Shown: piece after piece, positions 7,135 through 14,997 of the stretch | Layout of the letters: every line of letters starts with the position of its first letter | Numbering within the stretch: position 1 is the stretch's first letter | NCBI RefSeq assembly: GCF_003286125.1 | Contig: NZ_QMED01000040.1 | Span: 1 to 37,891, forward strand | DNA length: 37,891 bases | Reading direction: 5' to 3' | DNA from: Algibacillus agarilyticus | Lineage (GTDB): Bacteria > Pseudomonadota > Gammaproteobacteria > Enterobacterales > Alteromonadaceae | Made by a program: the position numbers and the translations under genes | Notes under the pieces: generated by a model | Seen by the model: only the letters and a program-made list of their open reading frames with translations | Told to the model about the DNA's origin: nothing | Databases searched by the model: none

Positions 7135-8001
7135 TTAATCGGGTTTAAGGCTTGGTGTTGTGACTCTTAGCAACTTGAACGCCTGATTGGCGTATTCATC
7201 ACTGTTTTGTATGGCTTGTTCAATATCTTTATCGTCAGCCAAAAAATATTTACCGGCTAACTGATCCGCTCTGCCACTCATAATGGCATTTATTAAATCG
7301 ACTGAATCTTGAATGTCTGACATTTGGTTATTGTTTAGAATGGTTTCGAGTGACGGCATATATTGGCGAGCGACTGCCGATTTAACTAATTTTTGTGTGC
7401 GTGGGTTTTTTATAAAACCGGGATTAAACGCAAAAGCTCTAATTTTTAAGCCTTCTTGGATTAATTCAAGGTTGAGTGTTTCAGTAAATTTAACAATGGC
7501 GGTTTTCGCTGCGCCATAAGCCGAGCCAAACGGTTTAGGCTGTTGCACGCCACCGCCGCCAAGGTTAATTACATAACCAGATGGTTGCGCTTGCATGAGT
7601 TTTATCGCGGCACTTGCACCTAAATATGAGGTTTTTAAATTTTGCTCAACTTCGGCCCACCAGTTTTCAGCGGCTAATGTCCAACTTGGGCCAATGGCAT
7701 TGTGATTATTAACACCCACGTTATTGATCCAGGCATCAAAGCGACCAAATTGTGTGTAAATTTTTTGGCTCACTTGGGTGATCGCTTCAGCATTTAACAT
7801 ATCGAGTTGTTCAAATGATGCGCTGCCGCCCGTTGTTGGTGATAACTGATTTATTTGTTGGGTTAAGGCCGCTAAATTTTTACTTGAACGGCCCAAACAA
7901 ATAATGTGGTTGCCTTGTTTGGCTAATGCAATAGCGAGCATACTACCCACGCCACCTGCAGCCCCTGTGATCACGATAATTTTATTTTTTAGATTGGCCA
8001 T
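7135..8001 (-). CDS. SDR-family NAD(P)-dependent oxidoreductase
   Basis: A classical short-chain dehydrogenase of 288 aa. The Rossmann nucleotide motif TGAAGGVG is at residues 12-19, NNVG at 93-96, and the catalytic pair Tyr162/Lys166 in SAYGAAK. The catalytic serine normally found about 13 residues before the Tyr is replaced: the segment reads INLGGGGV, with Gly at that place. The enzyme may have altered activity or a non-enzymatic role. It is the first gene of a probable two-gene operon with the downstream lipoprotein. The substrate is unknown. Confidence 0.9.
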   Translation of the reverse strand: MANLKNKIIVITGAAGGVGSMLAIALAKQGNHIICLGRSSKNLAALTQQINQLSPTTGGSASFEQLDMLNAEAITQVSQKIYTQFGRFDAWINNVGVNNHNAIGPSWTLAAENWWAEVEQNLKTSYLGASAAIKLMQAQPSGYVINLGGGGVQQPKPFGSAYGAAKTAIVKFTETLNLELIQEGLKIRAFAFNPGFIKNPRTQKLVKSAVARQYMPSLETILNNNQMSDIQDSVDLINAIMSGRADQLAGKYFLADDKDIEQAIQNSDEYANQAFKLLRVTTPSLKPD

Positions 8002-8286
8002 TGCTGTTTATGTATTGATTATTGTCTACTGTTGACTATATTAACTGTAAGCTAGTTAGGCCGGTTGAGCAATAGTCAAATGCCTAAGGTGTTTAAAACC
8101 GTCTGACTTGTAGTGTGATGTTAAAAGAGTCGAGGCTTGATTCATTACATAGAAAAGGGGGAGTGTAAAGGATGGGGGTTAATGTATTTGCTGCTTAACG
8201 AGCTGTTTGCAGCAATACCGTGTCAGAGGGTTGATTACTATTCCACTGTAAAAATGAAAACCTTATTTAATAATGCTTAAGTTTAG

Positions 8287-8526
8287 TTAAGCGGCTATTA
8301 AATAAGACTCTCGTCTTAAATTTTTAGCTTTGCGCTTGTATGAGCCTTTGCCTTTTTTAGGTTGTACAACCTGCATTTTATACACTTTTGACGTGACTAA
8401 CGCGGCTAAAAAATTATCGTTAATTGTACCTCTACCAATCTCTGTTTTATTACTGGGGTTTGTGGTTGTCTCCGCCTGCGCATTGACTGGCGTGTTTTTT
8501 ACCCAAGCCTTTTTCTTTTTACTCAT
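8287..8526 (-). CDS. arfA: Alternative ribosome-rescue factor ArfA
   Basis: ArfA frees ribosomes stalled at the 3' end of non-stop mRNAs by recruiting RF2, as a backup to tmRNA. The family core is clear: GRGTINDNFLAALVTSKVY followed by KKGKGSYKRKAKN, which corresponds to the E. coli IKDNAIEALL...KKGKGSYMRK region. The first 30 residues (MSKKKKAWVKNTP and a polar stretch) are a longer lead than in E. coli. The start has AAAGGAT upstream. A hairpin lies inside the last codons, as in other arfA genes, where it yields truncated mRNA so that tmRNA normally destroys the product. The gene stands alone. Confidence 0.9.
   Translation of the reverse strand: MSKKKKAWVKNTPVNAQAETTTNPSNKTEIGRGTINDNFLAALVTSKVYKMQVVQPKKGKGSYKRKAKNLRRESYLIAA
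8303..8318 (-). promoter_or_regulatory. Hairpin inside the arfA 3' coding end
   Basis: On the arfA strand TAAGAC-GAGA-GTCTTA forms a 6-bp stem with a GAGA tetraloop, followed by TTTAAT, about 15 nt before the stop codon. In known arfA genes a stem-loop before the stop is cut by RNase III or acts as a terminator, which couples ArfA synthesis to tmRNA failure. The stem here is short, so the call is moderate. A second inverted repeat, GCTTAA...TTAAGC (8275-8292), overlaps the stop codon. Confidence 0.5.
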
Positions 8527-8817
8527 TGTTTATCCTTTAGTGATATTTATTGTTTACTGCTTAATTGCAGCTGGCGAGATTATATATTTTTATGTTTATG
8601 TATGTACATAAAATGATGCACTTCTCATTTTTTATTTTGGATATTAAACTGAAAGTTAGCAAAAGATAAACAGCGCGTAATTAAAGCCCCGCTTACGCCA
8701 GCATGGTTTTCTTTAAATTATAATTCGGTTAATGTGGCGGCATTTTATTAACTGAGCCGTTATGCGCTAAACGTTGTTATTTTAAACTTAAACCATTACC
8801 GGTATAAAAAGATTTGA

Positions 8818-9300
8818 GTGGTGGTTACTAAAGGTATTGAAAACAAAAACATGAAAAAAATTGATGACTTTATAAATCAATGGTGCGGTAAAAAAGCCAT
8901 GGTGCCAGTTGCGATAGATGCGATCACTGCGTGTGAAGAAAAGATGAAATTAAGCTTACCCAAAAGCTATCAATACTTAATTTCGACATATGGGTTATTG
9001 CATACACCTAATGTGATGTCTAAAACGTGTACGATAGGCTCTCGTATTGGCCAAACTCAAGATTTTTTAAGTTTAGAAGACATGAGCGCATTAACCGAAT
9101 TATACCAAATGAGCGGTATGCCTAAAGGACATGTTTTGTTTGCATCTGATTGTCAGGGCAATATGTTTTGCTTTAAACGGTCGGATTGTCTTGTAGAAAC
9201 ACGTGATTGCCCCGTTTGGCTTTACGACAATAATACGCGTGAAGTAACCCAAGTCGCTGAGAGTTTGAGTGAGTGGCTAAATCAGCTTAATGCCGATTAA
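8818..9300 (+). CDS. SMI1/KNR4 (SUKH) family protein
   Basis: The protein matches the SUKH fold: an N-terminal helix with a Trp (IDDFINQWCGKK), AITACEEKMKLSLPKSYQYLISTYG, a central loop, HVLFASDCQGNMFCFKRSD and a C-terminal SLSEWLNQL helix. SUKH proteins are often immunity proteins against toxic nucleases, or of unknown cell role. No toxin gene is adjacent, so it may be an orphan immunity protein. The start is uncertain: GTG 8818 gives 160 aa and ATG 8851 gives 149 aa, and neither has a good ribosome-binding site. It is monocistronic. Confidence 0.85.
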   Translation: MVVTKGIENKNMKKIDDFINQWCGKKAMVPVAIDAITACEEKMKLSLPKSYQYLISTYGLLHTPNVMSKTCTIGSRIGQTQDFLSLEDMSALTELYQMSGMPKGHVLFASDCQGNMFCFKRSDCLVETRDCPVWLYDNNTREVTQVAESLSEWLNQLNAD

Positions 9301-9369
9301 TTTTTCTAAAATAGGCCATTAATACTTGAATACAAGAAGGCTTTTAATCTAAACCTTTAATTCAATGTT

Positions 9370-9449
9370 ATTGGTAATTCCAATTTGTATTATTGGTAAT
9401 TAACTTGGTTTGACTTTTGGCTTGTTAGATTTCTGCGATTGTATATACT
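9370..9449 (+). promoter_or_regulatory. Putative promoter and operator of the hydratase gene
   Basis: TTGTTA (9422-9427) and TATACT (9444-9449) are spaced by 16 bp and would start transcription about 50 nt before the hydratase ATG. Upstream, ATTGG-TAATT-CCAAT (9370-9384) is a palindrome and ATTGGTAATT recurs at 9392-9401. This looks like a paired operator for a regulator not encoded nearby. Confidence 0.35.
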
Positions 9450-9506
9450 AATACTAAGCAGGGTAGCGTAAACCCTAAACATTATTTTATTTTTGAGAGT
9501 GATTAC

Positions 9507-10325
9507 ATGTCAACTTATACCAATTTATCAGCTGAACAAATCGAAAATATATCAACGGCTTTAGTGTCTGCCCGCAATGAAAAACGGTGTTTAGATGTGT
9601 TTCCGGGAGATTTACCGCATACATTAGAACAAGCGTATGAATTACAAGATATGTCTATTGCTGCGTACGACCAAGAAATTGTCGGTTGGAAAGTGGGTAT
9701 GGTGCCACCTGAATTACGTGAACAGTTAAAATCTGAACGTTTAATGGGCCCTGTTTTCAAAAATGTTCGTCACTTTATTGGTAAAGCCCATCAAGACGAT
9801 GAGCAAATTGAATTACCGGTATTTGAGAATGGTTTTATTGCGGTTGAAGCTGAAATTATTATTGAAATTGCGCAAGATATTGAACCAGGCACCATCAACA
9901 CGGCTGATGGTGTTGCTCATTTAGTTAAAGAAATGTATGCCGGTATTGAAATTGCGAGCAGCCCTGTACGTGATTTAAACAGTTATGGTCCAACCGCTAT
10001 TATCAGTGATTTTGGTAATAACCACGGCATGATCGTAGGCGCGCCAATTGCCAATTGGCAAACGGCCATTCAAGATTTAGAAACCCAAGTATTGATTAAC
10101 GGTGAATTAATAAACAAAGCGCCTTCAAGCTCGATATTAAATGGTCAACTTGCGGCTTTGGCTTATATTATTGATACCAGTGCTCAACGAAACATTAAGT
10201 TAAAAGCGGGTGATATGATTTGTTCTGGCGCGATCACGGGTGTTCATGAAACGGTTGTCGGTGCTAAATCAACGACTTCATTTGCCGGTGCAGGTAATTT
10301 AAATATAGAGTTAGTGGCTATTTAA
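9507..10325 (+). CDS. 2-keto-4-pentenoate hydratase / FAH-family enzyme
   Basis: A 272-aa protein of the hydratase/decarboxylase branch of the fumarylacetoacetate hydrolase superfamily (MhpD-like). It shows GWKVGMVPPELREQL, LMGPVF, the metal-binding acidic segment VEAEIIIEIAQDI, and MYAGIEIASSPVRD with a following SDFGNNHGMIVG. MhpD enzymes hydrate 2-hydroxypenta-2,4-dienoate in aromatic meta-cleavage pathways, using a divalent metal in the cytoplasm. No other catabolic gene is adjacent, so the true substrate is open. The start ATG is preceded by GAGAGTG. A clear terminator follows the gene. Confidence 0.9.
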   Translation: MSTYTNLSAEQIENISTALVSARNEKRCLDVFPGDLPHTLEQAYELQDMSIAAYDQEIVGWKVGMVPPELREQLKSERLMGPVFKNVRHFIGKAHQDDEQIELPVFENGFIAVEAEIIIEIAQDIEPGTINTADGVAHLVKEMYAGIEIASSPVRDLNSYGPTAIISDFGNNHGMIVGAPIANWQTAIQDLETQVLINGELINKAPSSSILNGQLAALAYIIDTSAQRNIKLKAGDMICSGAITGVHETVVGAKSTTSFAGAGNLNIELVAI

Positions 10326-10372
10326 TATTTTGGCTACACTCTTTTACAAAGTAAGCCTATAAACTTATTTTT

Positions 10373-10399
10373 AAACCCGCTTTTAGCGGGTTTTTTATT
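10373..10399 (+). terminator. Rho-independent terminator after the hydratase gene
   Basis: AAACCCGC (10373-10380), loop TTTTA, then GCGGGTTT (10386-10393) with a T-rich tail. It lies 48 nt after the hydratase stop codon. Confidence 0.9.
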
Positions 10400-10498
10400 G
10401 CCCGTTTTTTATTAAATTAACAATGATGGGTTTATCATTGATCTTGTTTTTACGTTGTCGCGTATGTAATACAAACCTATATAACGAATGAGTAAGTT

Positions 10499-11152
10499 TT
10501 GCATACGATCACACAGCGGCAGCTTAAAGAAATGCCCACGCGATATCGGGCTCAGTTAATAAACTCATTATCGGGTTTTAAAAGTGCGAGTCTTATTGGC
10601 ACGGTAAGCCATGAAGGCAATACGAATTTAGCTATTTTTAGTTCAGTGGTTCATTTAGGTGCTAACCCTGCTTTAGTCGGGTTTATTACAAGGCCAGATA
10701 GTGTTGAGCGACATACCTTAACAAACATTCTGCAAACACATCACTATACCATTAACCATATCAGTCAACATATTTGGCAAGCGGCACATCAAACGTCGGC
10801 TCGCTATCCCTCTAATGTTTCTGAATTTGATGAAACGGGTTTAACACCCGAATTTAAGCATGCTAATTTAGCCCCTTTTGTTAAAGAAAGTGAGTTGAAA
10901 TACAGCCTGAAACTGGTCGAGGTTTTACCTATTAATGCCAATAATACACAAATGGTTATAGGTGAAATTACGCGCATTATAACAGAAGAACACGCCATTC
11001 AAGCCGATGGCTACATTGATATTGAAAAGCTAAACACCGTAACGGTTTCTGGTTTAGATAGTTATCATTCTACATCGCGTTTATCTCGATTAGCTTATGC
11101 TAAACCTAATATAGACCCATTAAAAATAGAACTTTGTGGAACAACTGATTAG
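10499..11152 (+). CDS. Flavin reductase family protein (FMN-binding split barrel)
   Basis: A 217-aa DIM6/NTAB-type flavin reductase domain: SGFKSASLIGTVSHEGNTNL, then AIFSSVVHLGANPALVGFITRP, where FMN phosphate and ring contacts are expected. These proteins bind FMN and reduce flavin or act on flavin-linked substrates. The predicted start is TTG at 10499; no in-frame ATG lies near it. It is the first of three tightly packed plus-strand genes (gap of 11 nt to the DCC gene). In related bacteria such genes stand near photolyase/cryptochrome genes; here the photolyase is absent. Confidence 0.88.
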   Translation: MHTITQRQLKEMPTRYRAQLINSLSGFKSASLIGTVSHEGNTNLAIFSSVVHLGANPALVGFITRPDSVERHTLTNILQTHHYTINHISQHIWQAAHQTSARYPSNVSEFDETGLTPEFKHANLAPFVKESELKYSLKLVEVLPINANNTQMVIGEITRIITEEHAIQADGYIDIEKLNTVTVSGLDSYHSTSRLSRLAYAKPNIDPLKIELCGTTD

Positions 11153-11163
11153 GGAAAAACTTG

Positions 11164-11604
11164 ATGTATCAAGGCGAAAATTTAAACATTTTTTATGATG
11201 GTCAATGCCCTTTATGTGTTACCGAAATGGCACATTTAAAACGACATGATTCAAATAACGTTATATCGCTTATTGATATTCATCAAGACGATTTTGCTAG
11301 GTTATACCCAAAGGTAAAATATGATGAAGCTATGCGTATTTTACAGGGTGAATATCAGGGGCGCATGCTTTTGGGCTTGGCAGTCACACATCGAGCATGG
11401 ACATTAGTGGGTAAAGGTTTTTGGGTGGCTCCGCTTGATTGGCCCATTATTAAACCTATCAGTCATCTAATTTATTTAGGTATGGCCAAGTATCGGCATC
11501 CAATATCAGCACTTGCTGCCGCTGTTTTTAAAATTAAAATTTCTAAATGTGGATCGGGAGTCTGTTATGACAAACCAAAAGGTGTTAATAATCGGCGCAA
11601 GTAG
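11164..11604 (+). CDS. DCC-family thiol-disulfide oxidoreductase (DUF393)
   Basis: The N-terminus carries the family signature IFYDGQCPLCVTEMAHLKRHD, with the CxxC-type motif CPLC in a YDG context. Later comes RILQGEYQGRMLLGLAVTHRAW and a hydrophobic segment WVAPLDWPIIKPISHLIYLG, usual for DUF393. The 146-aa length is normal. The role is redox, with the natural partner unknown. I use ATG 11164 instead of the TTG directly before it. The last 38 bp overlap the start of the next SDR gene, so the genes are translationally linked. Confidence 0.88.
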   Translation: MYQGENLNIFYDGQCPLCVTEMAHLKRHDSNNVISLIDIHQDDFARLYPKVKYDEAMRILQGEYQGRMLLGLAVTHRAWTLVGKGFWVAPLDWPIIKPISHLIYLGMAKYRHPISALAAAVFKIKISKCGSGVCYDKPKGVNNRRK

Positions 11605-12292
11605 CACTATCGCTAAAGCATTAGTGCAAGCCTATAAAATAATGGGTAATGTTAAAGTTGTTTTGGTGAGCCGAGAGCCTGAAGTTATACCAATACGGGA
11701 TGTCGTGTATATTCAAATCAATGATTATCTTGAAAATACGATTGTGGCTGCAATTGAGAAAATTAAAATAGTAGATAACACGCCTTTTACTCGCGTTTTT
11801 ATCTGTAATGGTTTGCTTCATAGCGATTCAGTTAAACCTGAAAAAAGGATAGAAGATATTTCAGCTATTGGTTTTCAAAATACGATATGGGTGAATACCG
11901 TTGTTCCGATGATATGGATTCAAAAATTGACCCCTATTTTAACCAGTAAAATCGAATGTAAACTCGTTGTTTTTAGTGCGCGCGTAGGCAGTATTAAAGA
12001 TAATAAATTAGGCGGTTGGTATAGCTATCGTGCATCTAAAGCCGCGTTAAATATGCTTTTAAAAACCACAGCAATAGAGTTTGCGCGTCGGGCTAAAAAT
12101 ATCAAAATTATTGCTTTTCACCCCGGTACCACAGACACTAAATTATCTAAACCTTTTCAAAAAAATGTCCCTAAAAATAAACTTTTCACACCTGAATTTG
12201 TCGCGCAAAGTGTTATAAGCGTAACTAATAATATGCCAATAGATGGAACCGCTTCTTATATCGATTGGCAAGGTGAGTCTATAGAGTGGTAG
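11567..12292 (+). CDS. SDR-family oxidoreductase (CsgA/C-factor-like)
   Basis: A 241-aa short-chain dehydrogenase. VLIIGASSTIAKAL is the nucleotide-binding loop, FICNGLLH the NNAG-equivalent motif, VVFSARVGSI holds the catalytic Ser, and WYSYRASKAALN the catalytic Tyr and Lys. FHPGTTDTKLSKPF is the usual region after the active site. I use ATG 11567 because it begins just before the VLIIGAS strand; an upstream in-frame start at 11513 would only add residues read inside the DCC gene. The gene is third in the flavin reductase/DCC/SDR operon. The substrate is unknown. Confidence 0.88.
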   Translation: MTNQKVLIIGASSTIAKALVQAYKIMGNVKVVLVSREPEVIPIRDVVYIQINDYLENTIVAAIEKIKIVDNTPFTRVFICNGLLHSDSVKPEKRIEDISAIGFQNTIWVNTVVPMIWIQKLTPILTSKIECKLVVFSARVGSIKDNKLGGWYSYRASKAALNMLLKTTAIEFARRAKNIKIIAFHPGTTDTKLSKPFQKNVPKNKLFTPEFVAQSVISVTNNMPIDGTASYIDWQGESIEW

Positions 12293-12329
12293 TTGCAAAA
12301 ATAATGATTTGCGTTTTAATAGGGGCTAT

Positions 12330-12557
12330 TTATTGCCAGCCTATTTTCCAGTGCTGCGGAGACTTCAAATCTCGCCAATTAATTTCGTAAGTATTATGTG
12401 TCATCACGGCCTCAATTAAACAAAGTGTAACTTTATTATTCTCGTCAAACTCGACATCAACGATAACAAAGTGTTTCTCTTTATTATTTATGTTTTGCTT
12501 TGTCCATTTACTATTTAACAAAGATTTAGGATTTACTTTATTCATTATACTGCTCAT
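12330..12557 (-). CDS. TIGR02450 Trp-rich conserved protein
   Basis: A 75-aa protein that matches the TIGR02450/DUF2389 pattern closely: KSLLNSKWT, EKHFVIVDVEFDENN, CLIEAVMTHNTYEINWRDLK and a final HWKIGWQ. The function is unknown. In many marine gammaproteobacteria it lies near photolyase genes, as do relatives of the three genes just upstream on the opposite strand. The two gene sets converge here. Confidence 0.85.
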   Translation of the reverse strand: MSSIMNKVNPKSLLNSKWTKQNINNKEKHFVIVDVEFDENNKVTLCLIEAVMTHNTYEINWRDLKSPQHWKIGWQ

Positions 12558-12600
12558 GTGATAAGTATTTGATACGCATAAAAACGCGTATCAATGCTTT

Positions 12601-12854
12601 ATACCAATCCGTAATAATAAGTGCCCACTCAGCGAGCGTTTAAATGCGCTTAAATGAAAGAATAGTGGCACTCTTTTGAGTTCGAGCAACACACAGAATA
12701 AGCGTATTTAAAACTCGCCTGAAAGGAATGCCCCAGCGGCTTTTGACCTGCGTTATCGGTATTTGAAAGGGTACAACCATTCCTGTACACCGATGCCTTG
12801 TTCAAAAACCGCTGGATGCATTCTGAGAGATCACTTATTTATATGAATTGGTAT
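12601..12854. repeat. 254-bp dispersed repeat with TACCAAT ends (MITE-like)
   Basis: The block between the two minus-strand genes begins ATACCAAT...AATAAGTG and ends CACTTATTTATATGAATTGGTAT, so the ends are inverted repeats of about 20 bp with mismatches. The interior has no ORF. Elements with ATACCAAT-type ends are common in Alteromonadales genomes as far as I recall; only one copy is in this window. Confidence 0.6.
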
Positions 12855-12883
12855 TAGATTAAAGACGTTTAAAAAACCTAAGG

Positions 12884-13156
12884 TTAAGACAGTAAGTTAA
12901 CTTTTTGCTTAATAACACTAGGCGAACATGAACCACACATTTCATCGTATGCTGTTTGATATTCTATTGTCGCCGTTTCAACATGATGTTTTCTTAAATA
13001 GTGTTTTGCCTCTACCAGTGAATTAAAAACTTCAACATTATTTAATCGGTTTAAGCCGGTTACATTATTATTTTCATCAACTAAACCCACTAGGTAATGT
13101 GGTGAATCTGCCATGCTAATGATGGTTGGGGTCATAACATTATTGGTTGATATCAT
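12884..13156 (-). CDS. DUF6482-like protein
   Basis: A 90-aa protein with the DUF6482 pattern: PHYLVGLVDENNNV, a mid segment FNSLVEAKHYLRKHHVETA and the terminal IEYQTAYDEMCG signature. The function is unknown. A strong ribosome-binding site (AGGAGAT) lies 7 nt before the ATG. The two Cys near the end (CGSCS) are not usual as far as I recall. It is monocistronic and divergent from the next lipoprotein gene. Confidence 0.75.
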   Translation of the reverse strand: MISTNNVMTPTIISMADSPHYLVGLVDENNNVTGLNRLNNVEVFNSLVEAKHYLRKHHVETATIEYQTAYDEMCGSCSPSVIKQKVNLLS

Positions 13157-13318
13157 TATTTATCTCCTGTTGAGTTATTCGATCTTACGGACGTATTAAT
13201 AAATAAGATCAAGTTAATATTAACTAACACTACGGCTATTAAATATTTTTGGTATAAAGTGAACTAAATCTAATTAATTTAGGTATAACGGGTAAGTGTA
13301 AAATTAAAGGTTTGATAT

Positions 13319-13834
13319 ATGCGTATTACATTACTATTTGTTGTTAGCTTGTTTGTATCGGGTTGTAGCTCAACTTATGTTAATCAAGATGTAACCGGGA
13401 AATTATTTCCGGCGGTTAATGGTGAATCATTAGAAAAAAAAGCGGTGAGCATTCCAGACGATTTTAATCATGATTTCACTTTGTTATTGATCGGTTATAA
13501 ACAAAACGCTCAATTTGATATTGATCGATGGTTAATTGGTTTAGATATGACTAAAACAGACGTTGCGGCTTATGAAATACCCACGATACAAGGGTTGTTT
13601 CCTCGCATGTTTAAACCTTTTATCGATAATGGTATGCGAGCGGGTATTCCTAAACAATTATGGAAAGGTGTAATAACCGTTTATAAAGACGGTGATCGAG
13701 TGCAGCAATTTACGGGTAATCAATCACCTAACAATGCACGAGTCGTTTTGCTTAATAACAAAAAACAAATTATCTATTTTTATGATGATGGTTTTTCAGT
13801 TGAGGCATTAAATAATTTAAGAGCTCTTTTGTAA
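13319..13834 (+). CDS. Lipoprotein with possible thioredoxin-like fold
   Basis: The signal MRITLLFVVSLFVSGC has lipobox VSGC. The mature part, about 155 residues, reads like a thioredoxin-like scaffold without a CxxC motif: FPAVNGESLEKKAVSIPDDF, then TLLLIGYKQNAQFDIDRWLIGL, a TVYKDGDRVQQF strand and a final QIIYFYDDGFSVEALNNL. It may be an inactive AhpC/TSA-like protein at the outer membrane. I do not know a named family for it. It stands alone 104 bp before the MipA gene. Confidence 0.75.
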   Translation: MRITLLFVVSLFVSGCSSTYVNQDVTGKLFPAVNGESLEKKAVSIPDDFNHDFTLLLIGYKQNAQFDIDRWLIGLDMTKTDVAAYEIPTIQGLFPRMFKPFIDNGMRAGIPKQLWKGVITVYKDGDRVQQFTGNQSPNNARVVLLNNKKQIIYFYDDGFSVEALNNLRALL

Positions 13835-13938
13835 CATTAAAAAGATAAAACTAAAGATTAACCGTGTGGTTTGTTTAAACTTATGTTTATTCCGTAGCCA
13901 TGTATTTAAGCTAAATATATTTTGTTTATAGGTGCCAG

Positions 13939-14838
13939 ATGCCTCGATGTAAATTAACCTTTTTTGCGCTTGTTTTGCCCGTTGTATTTTCATTTTCTGC
14001 CTTAGCTAATACCGCCAATAATTCGCCACAGCGTGACTTAACCGGGTTTGAAAATGCAGATGAAAGTCAGCCGTTATGGGAGTTTGGTGTGGGTGGCGCT
14101 AGTTTTAACACGACTAATTACCCTGCATCGAGTGAACGTAATGCTGTTACCTTAGCGGCGCCCTACGTTGTTTATCGAGGTGATATATTTCGAGTCGGCG
14201 GTGGTAATGGTGTGCGAGCCGTCGTCGTTGAAAAAAGTGATTTTGAATTAGATTTATCTGTTGGCGGTGCGTTCTCTGCTAAGAGTGAAGATGATTCGGT
14301 TAGAGCCGGCATGCCTGAGCTTGACTACTTATTTGAAATTGGGCCGCAGTTACTCTATCGGATAAAAGATTACGAGTTTGAGCATGGGGGAGATGCAAGG
14401 TTAAATGCGCGTTTGCAAGCCCGAGCTGCTTTTTCAAGCGATTTTAATCAAATTGATCAACGAGGGTTTGTTATTCAACCCACCTTAACTTATCAGCAGC
14501 GCGGTGTCTTTTTTAAAGAGACGAGTTTAAATACCGCTTTAAGTTTAACCTATGCCTCTGAAAAATTTCAGGCATACTATTATCAAGTCGACCCTGAGTT
14601 TGCAACATCGACACGTTCAGCCTATAACGCTAAAGGTGGATATTTAGGCTCTGAATTATCGATGAGTATATCTTTTCCGATCGCCGATAAAGTGCGCGGG
14701 TTCGTAGGCGGCTCGGCTAAGTTTTTTCAAGGTGCAGCTAATCAAGATAGCCCTTTGTATGAAAAAGAGGTGACTTACAGTTTAGGTATTGGGTTTGTTT
14801 GGCGCCTTTACGAAAGCGAAACTAAAGCAAGTTGGTAA
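13939..14838 (+). CDS. MipA/OmpV family outer-membrane protein
   Basis: A signal peptide (MPRCKLTFFALVLPVVFSFSALA) is followed by a beta-barrel of 275 residues. Family marks include WEFGVGGASFNTTNYPASS, APYVVYRGDIFRV, DLSVGGAFSAKSEDDSVRAGMP and LGIGFVWRLYES near the C-terminus. MipA-type proteins bind murein lytic enzymes or act as pores; the exact role varies. The last 37 bp of the gene and the bases after it occur again at 19065-19146. A strong hairpin follows, between this gene and the convergent tail-collar gene. Confidence 0.9.
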   Translation: MPRCKLTFFALVLPVVFSFSALANTANNSPQRDLTGFENADESQPLWEFGVGGASFNTTNYPASSERNAVTLAAPYVVYRGDIFRVGGGNGVRAVVVEKSDFELDLSVGGAFSAKSEDDSVRAGMPELDYLFEIGPQLLYRIKDYEFEHGGDARLNARLQARAAFSSDFNQIDQRGFVIQPTLTYQQRGVFFKETSLNTALSLTYASEKFQAYYYQVDPEFATSTRSAYNAKGGYLGSELSMSISFPIADKVRGFVGGSAKFFQGAANQDSPLYEKEVTYSLGIGFVWRLYESETKASW

Positions 14839-14883
14839 CAATATTTTGTTTTGATGAATATCTCGCAGGTCTTTGTGGCTAAT
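14802..14883 (+). repeat. 82-bp direct repeat, copy 1 (end of MipA gene)
   Basis: From GCGCCTTTACGAAAGC to GGCTAAT the sequence matches 19065-19146 with only a few differences. The two copies lie on either side of the tail-collar cluster, in direct orientation. Confidence 0.85.
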
Positions 14884-14933
14884 CATATAGGGCTTACCGA
14901 TTTACATCCTACTCGATTCGTTTCTTAAATTTA

Positions 14934-14966
14934 AATCCCTCATTTATAAAAAATAAATGAGGGATT
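14934..14966. terminator. Bidirectional terminator between convergent genes
   Basis: AATCCCTCATTTA (14934-14946) and TAAATGAGGGATT (14954-14966) form a perfect 13-bp stem with an A-rich 7-nt loop. It lies between the end of the MipA gene and the end of the tail-collar gene and suits both directions. Confidence 0.75.
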
Positions 14967-14997
14967 ATCTTACTGGTTAAGATTACCGCTGTACATC

